A stretch of DNA of 7,008 nucleotides from Myxococcales bacterium (GTDB lineage: Bacteria > Myxococcota > Myxococcia > Myxococcales > Anaeromyxobacteraceae). The DNA is taken from the NCBI GenBank assembly GCA_021848865.1, contig JAJZTO010000145.1, forward strand, positions 1 to 7,008, read 5' to 3'. The translations under genes were made by a program, and so were the position numbers. The notes under the pieces were generated by a model that was not told the DNA's origin, did not search any database, and saw only the letters and a list, made by a program, of their open reading frames with translations. Within the stretch, counting starts at the first letter, position 1. Every line of letters begins with the position of its first letter. Shown here piece by piece: positions 5,406 through 7,008 of this stretch.

Positions 5406-6341
5406 ATGGCCCAGCACGAGAAGCTCGCCATCATCGGAGCCGGCCCCGCCGGCTACACCGCCGCGCTCTACGCGGCCCGCGCCAACCTGGCGCCGCTGCT
5501 CTTCGAGGGCTTCCAGCCCGGCGGCCAGCTCACCATCACCAGCGACGTCGAGAACTACCCCGGCTTCCCCGAGGGCATCCTCGGGCCGGAGCTGATGGAG
5601 AAGTTCAAGCAGCAGGCGGAGCGCTTCGGCACCCGCTTCGTGCTGGGCGAGGTGACCAAGGTGGACTTCAGCCGCCGGCCCTTCCGGATCTGGCAGGAGG
5701 ACAACGCCTACACCGCCGACGCGGTGATCGTGGCCACCGGCGCCTCGGCGAAGTGGCTGGGGATCCCCTCGGAGACCGCCTACCGGGGCAAGGGCGTCTC
5801 GGCCTGCGCCACCTGCGACGGCTTCTTCTTCCGCGGCGTGGAGGTGGCGGTGGTGGGAGGCGGCGACACCGCGGTGGAGGAGGCCTCCTTCCTCACCAAG
5901 TACGCCAGCAAGGTCACCATCGTGCACCGGCGCGACGCGCTGCGCGCCTCCAAGGTGATGGCGGAGCGGGCCAGGCAGAACCCCAAGATCGAGTTCGCCT
6001 GGAACGCGACCGTGGAGGAGGTGCTGGGCGACGGCAAGGGGGTCACCGGGCTGCGGCTGAAGAGCACCCGGGACGGCTCGAAGCGCGACCTGCCGCTCAA
6101 GGGGATGTTCCTGGGCATCGGCCACGAGCCCAACACCGCCGTCTTCAAGGGCCAGCTGGAGATGAACGAGGTCGGCTACCTGAAGGTCGCGTCCCCCTCC
6201 AGCCGCACCAGCGTGGACGGGGTCTTCGCCGCCGGCGACGTCTGCGACCCCACCTACCGCCAGGCCATCAGCGCCGCCGGCAGCGGCTGCACCGCCGCCA
6301 TCGACGCCGAGCGCTGGCTCGCCGACAGGGGCATCCACTGA
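5406..6341 (+). CDS. trxB: Thioredoxin reductase (NADPH, FAD-dependent)
   Basis: This cytoplasmic homodimeric flavoenzyme transfers electrons from NADPH through FAD and a redox-active disulfide to thioredoxin, supporting ribonucleotide reductase, protein repair and peroxide defence. The 311-residue length is typical of the low-molecular-weight bacterial type. In order: FAD-binding GAGPAG at 11-16, the conserved PGGQL segment at 38-42, the redox motif CATC at 134-137, the NADPH-binding GGGDTAVEEA at 151-160, HRRDALR at 174-180 (basic residues that recognise the NADP 2'-phosphate), and the second FAD motif FAAGDV at 274-279 followed by YRQA. CATC separates it from ferredoxin/flavodoxin-NADP reductases of similar fold, which lack the cysteines; the absence of an N-terminal glutaredoxin-like extension excludes AhpF. 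All key residues are present. Codon choice is strongly biased to AAG, GAG and TTC, as in highly expressed genes. moaC follows after 46 bases. Confidence 0.97.
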   Translation: MAQHEKLAIIGAGPAGYTAALYAARANLAPLLFEGFQPGGQLTITSDVENYPGFPEGILGPELMEKFKQQAERFGTRFVLGEVTKVDFSRRPFRIWQEDNAYTADAVIVATGASAKWLGIPSETAYRGKGVSACATCDGFFFRGVEVAVVGGGDTAVEEASFLTKYASKVTIVHRRDALRASKVMAERARQNPKIEFAWNATVEEVLGDGKGVTGLRLKSTRDGSKRDLPLKGMFLGIGHEPNTAVFKGQLEMNEVGYLKVASPSSRTSVDGVFAAGDVCDPTYRQAISAAGSGCTAAIDAERWLADRGIH

Positions 6342-6387
6342 CGTTCCGTCATCCCGGTCCCGGCCGGGGCAAGGGGCGGGTCCCACC

Positions 6388-6825
6388 ATGAAGATGATCG
6401 ACGTCGGCGCGAAGGAGCGGACCGAGCGGGTCGCGGTGGCGCGCGGCTTCGTGGCCATGGCGCCCGCCACGGTGCGCATCGTCCGCCGCGGCGAGTCGGA
6501 GAAGGGGGACGTCATCGCCGCGGCGCGCCTGGCCGGGGTGATGGCCGCCAAGCGGACGCCGGAGCTGGTGCCGCTCTGCCACCCCATCGCCCTCTCGGGC
6601 GTGGAGGTGGAGGCGAGGCCCCGCCCGGGCGGCGTCGAGATCGTCGCCACCGTCCGCACCGTGGACCGCACCGGCGTGGAGATGGAGGCGCTGGCGGCGG
6701 TGGCGGCCGGCTGCCTCACCGTCTACGACATGCTGAAGCGGTACGAGCGCGGCATGCGCATCGAGGAGATCGTCCTCCTGGAGAAGAAGGGCGGCCGCAG
6801 CGGCCACTGGCGGCGCCAGCGGTAG
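6388..6825 (+). CDS. moaC: Cyclic pyranopterin monophosphate synthase (MoaC)
   Basis: This cytoplasmic enzyme works after the radical-SAM protein MoaA and converts 3',8-cyclo-7,8-dihydro-GTP to cyclic pyranopterin monophosphate, the first stable intermediate of molybdenum-cofactor synthesis. Conserved residues are all visible: KGDV at 39-42 (Lys39, equivalent to E. coli Lys51), AAKRT at 53-57, LCHP at 63-66 with the active-site His65, GVEMEA at 96-101, and TVYDMLK at 111-117 (Asp114 and Lys117, equivalent to Asp128 and Lys131). The 145-residue length is slightly short because the protein starts immediately at the MIDV segment; E. coli MoaC has about 14 more N-terminal residues. ATG 6388 is supported by a purine-rich AAGGGG at 6371-6376, somewhat far at 11 bases. 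The 46-base gap to trxB, with no clear terminator, suggests cotranscription. No moaA or other Mo-cofactor gene is in the window. Confidence 0.96.
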   Translation: MKMIDVGAKERTERVAVARGFVAMAPATVRIVRRGESEKGDVIAAARLAGVMAAKRTPELVPLCHPIALSGVEVEARPRPGGVEIVATVRTVDRTGVEMEALAAVAAGCLTVYDMLKRYERGMRIEEIVLLEKKGGRSGHWRRQR

Positions 6826-6833
6826 CCGCGGCC

Positions 6834-7007
6834 TCAGCGCCGCCCGCGCAGCGCCGCCGGATCGATCCCCAGCAGCCGGACCGCGTTCCCCCCGCAGACC
6901 CGCCGCACCACCGCCGCCGAGAGCCCGGCCTGGCGCAGCCGCCCCGCCGCCCGCGGCAGCGCCAGCAGGTCGCCGCCCGCCTCGCCGGCGCCGGAGGAGA
7001 GCACCAG
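6834..7007 (-). CDS. C-terminus of a probable amidohydrolase-fold metal-dependent hydrolase (5' end outside the window)
   Basis: Reading the minus strand from 7007 gives 57 codons ending at TGA 6836-6834. The fragment begins with a hydrophobic strand (LVLSSGAGE), then a helix rich in Leu, Ala and Arg, and then GLSAAVVRRVCGGNAVRLLGID. That GGNAxRLLGI-type ending, in which the conserved Asn lies in the last helix before a short tail, is typical of TatD- and amidohydrolase-2-type TIM-barrel hydrolases. The DNA is too GC-rich for codon bias alone to prove the frame, but the helical pattern and the family-like ending support it. The gene converges on moaC with an eight-base gap. The substrate cannot be told from this fragment, and the metal ligands in the earlier strands lie outside the window. 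Confidence 0.6.
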   Translation of the reverse strand: MVLSSGAGEAGGDLLALPRAAGRLRQAGLSAAVVRRVCGGNAVRLLGIDPAALRGRR

Positions 7008-7008
7008 C

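Noticed and set aside
6342..6387. GC palindrome (CCCGGCCGGG) in the trxB-moaC gap as a terminator or operator
   Set aside because: It is a self-complementary run without a loop or a following T-run. Such palindromes are frequent by chance at this GC content.
4668..6719. Long minus-strand open frame (683 codons) across trxB, moaC and the PH-like gene
   Set aside because: It is antisense to two unmistakable enzymes and out of frame with the PH-like gene, with low-complexity composition. It is a base-composition shadow.
6804..6822. Imperfect hairpin at the end of moaC as a terminator
   Set aside because: The core stem is only five base pairs (CTGGC/GCCAG), overlaps the moaC coding end, is interrupted by a mismatch when extended and has no T-run.
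1..7008. CRISPR array, tRNA or rRNA genes, insertion sequences, direct repeats
   Set aside because: Reading both strands showed no regularly spaced repeats, no tRNA-like cloverleaf, no transposase-like product and no terminal inverted repeats. The window is filled by ordinary coding sequence.

Overview
The window is very GC-rich DNA with tightly packed genes, many GTG starts and strong third-position G/C bias. Together with the gene content this best fits a free-living proteobacterium-like organism of the Myxococcota, perhaps close to Anaeromyxobacter. That placement is inference from composition and protein flavour, not a search result.

Layout, left to right. (1) 2-202: the C-terminal end of an unrecognised plus-strand gene; its stop overlaps the next start as GTGA. 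(2) 199-2658: a compact plus-strand operon pxpB-pxpC-pxpA encoding the three subunits of the prokaryotic ATP-dependent 5-oxoprolinase, which opens 5-oxoproline (pyroglutamate) to glutamate. (3) 2659-2696: a short convergent gap with a strong GC hairpin. (4) 2697-4619, minus: a CLC-family chloride channel/transporter with C-terminal CBS domains. (5) 4721-5302, minus: a small membrane protein with about three helices and a PH-like C-terminal domain. (6) 5303-5405: a divergent promoter region. (7) 5406-6341 and 6388-6825, plus: thioredoxin reductase (trxB), then moaC of molybdenum-cofactor synthesis. (8) 6834-7007, minus: the C-terminus of a probable amidohydrolase-fold metal-dependent hydrolase, cut by the window edge.

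The functional themes are housekeeping: removal of a damaged glutamine/glutamate product, anion transport, thiol redox balance and Mo-cofactor synthesis. No RNA gene, mobile element, CRISPR array, att site or replication origin was seen. No gene-free stretch exceeds about 105 bases. I found no convincing new multi-gene system. The points most worth a second look are the atypical pore and proton-path motifs of the CLC protein, a possible GTGA-coupled mini-ORF in front of it, the start-site trap at pxpB, and the uncharacterised PH-like membrane protein beside trxB.
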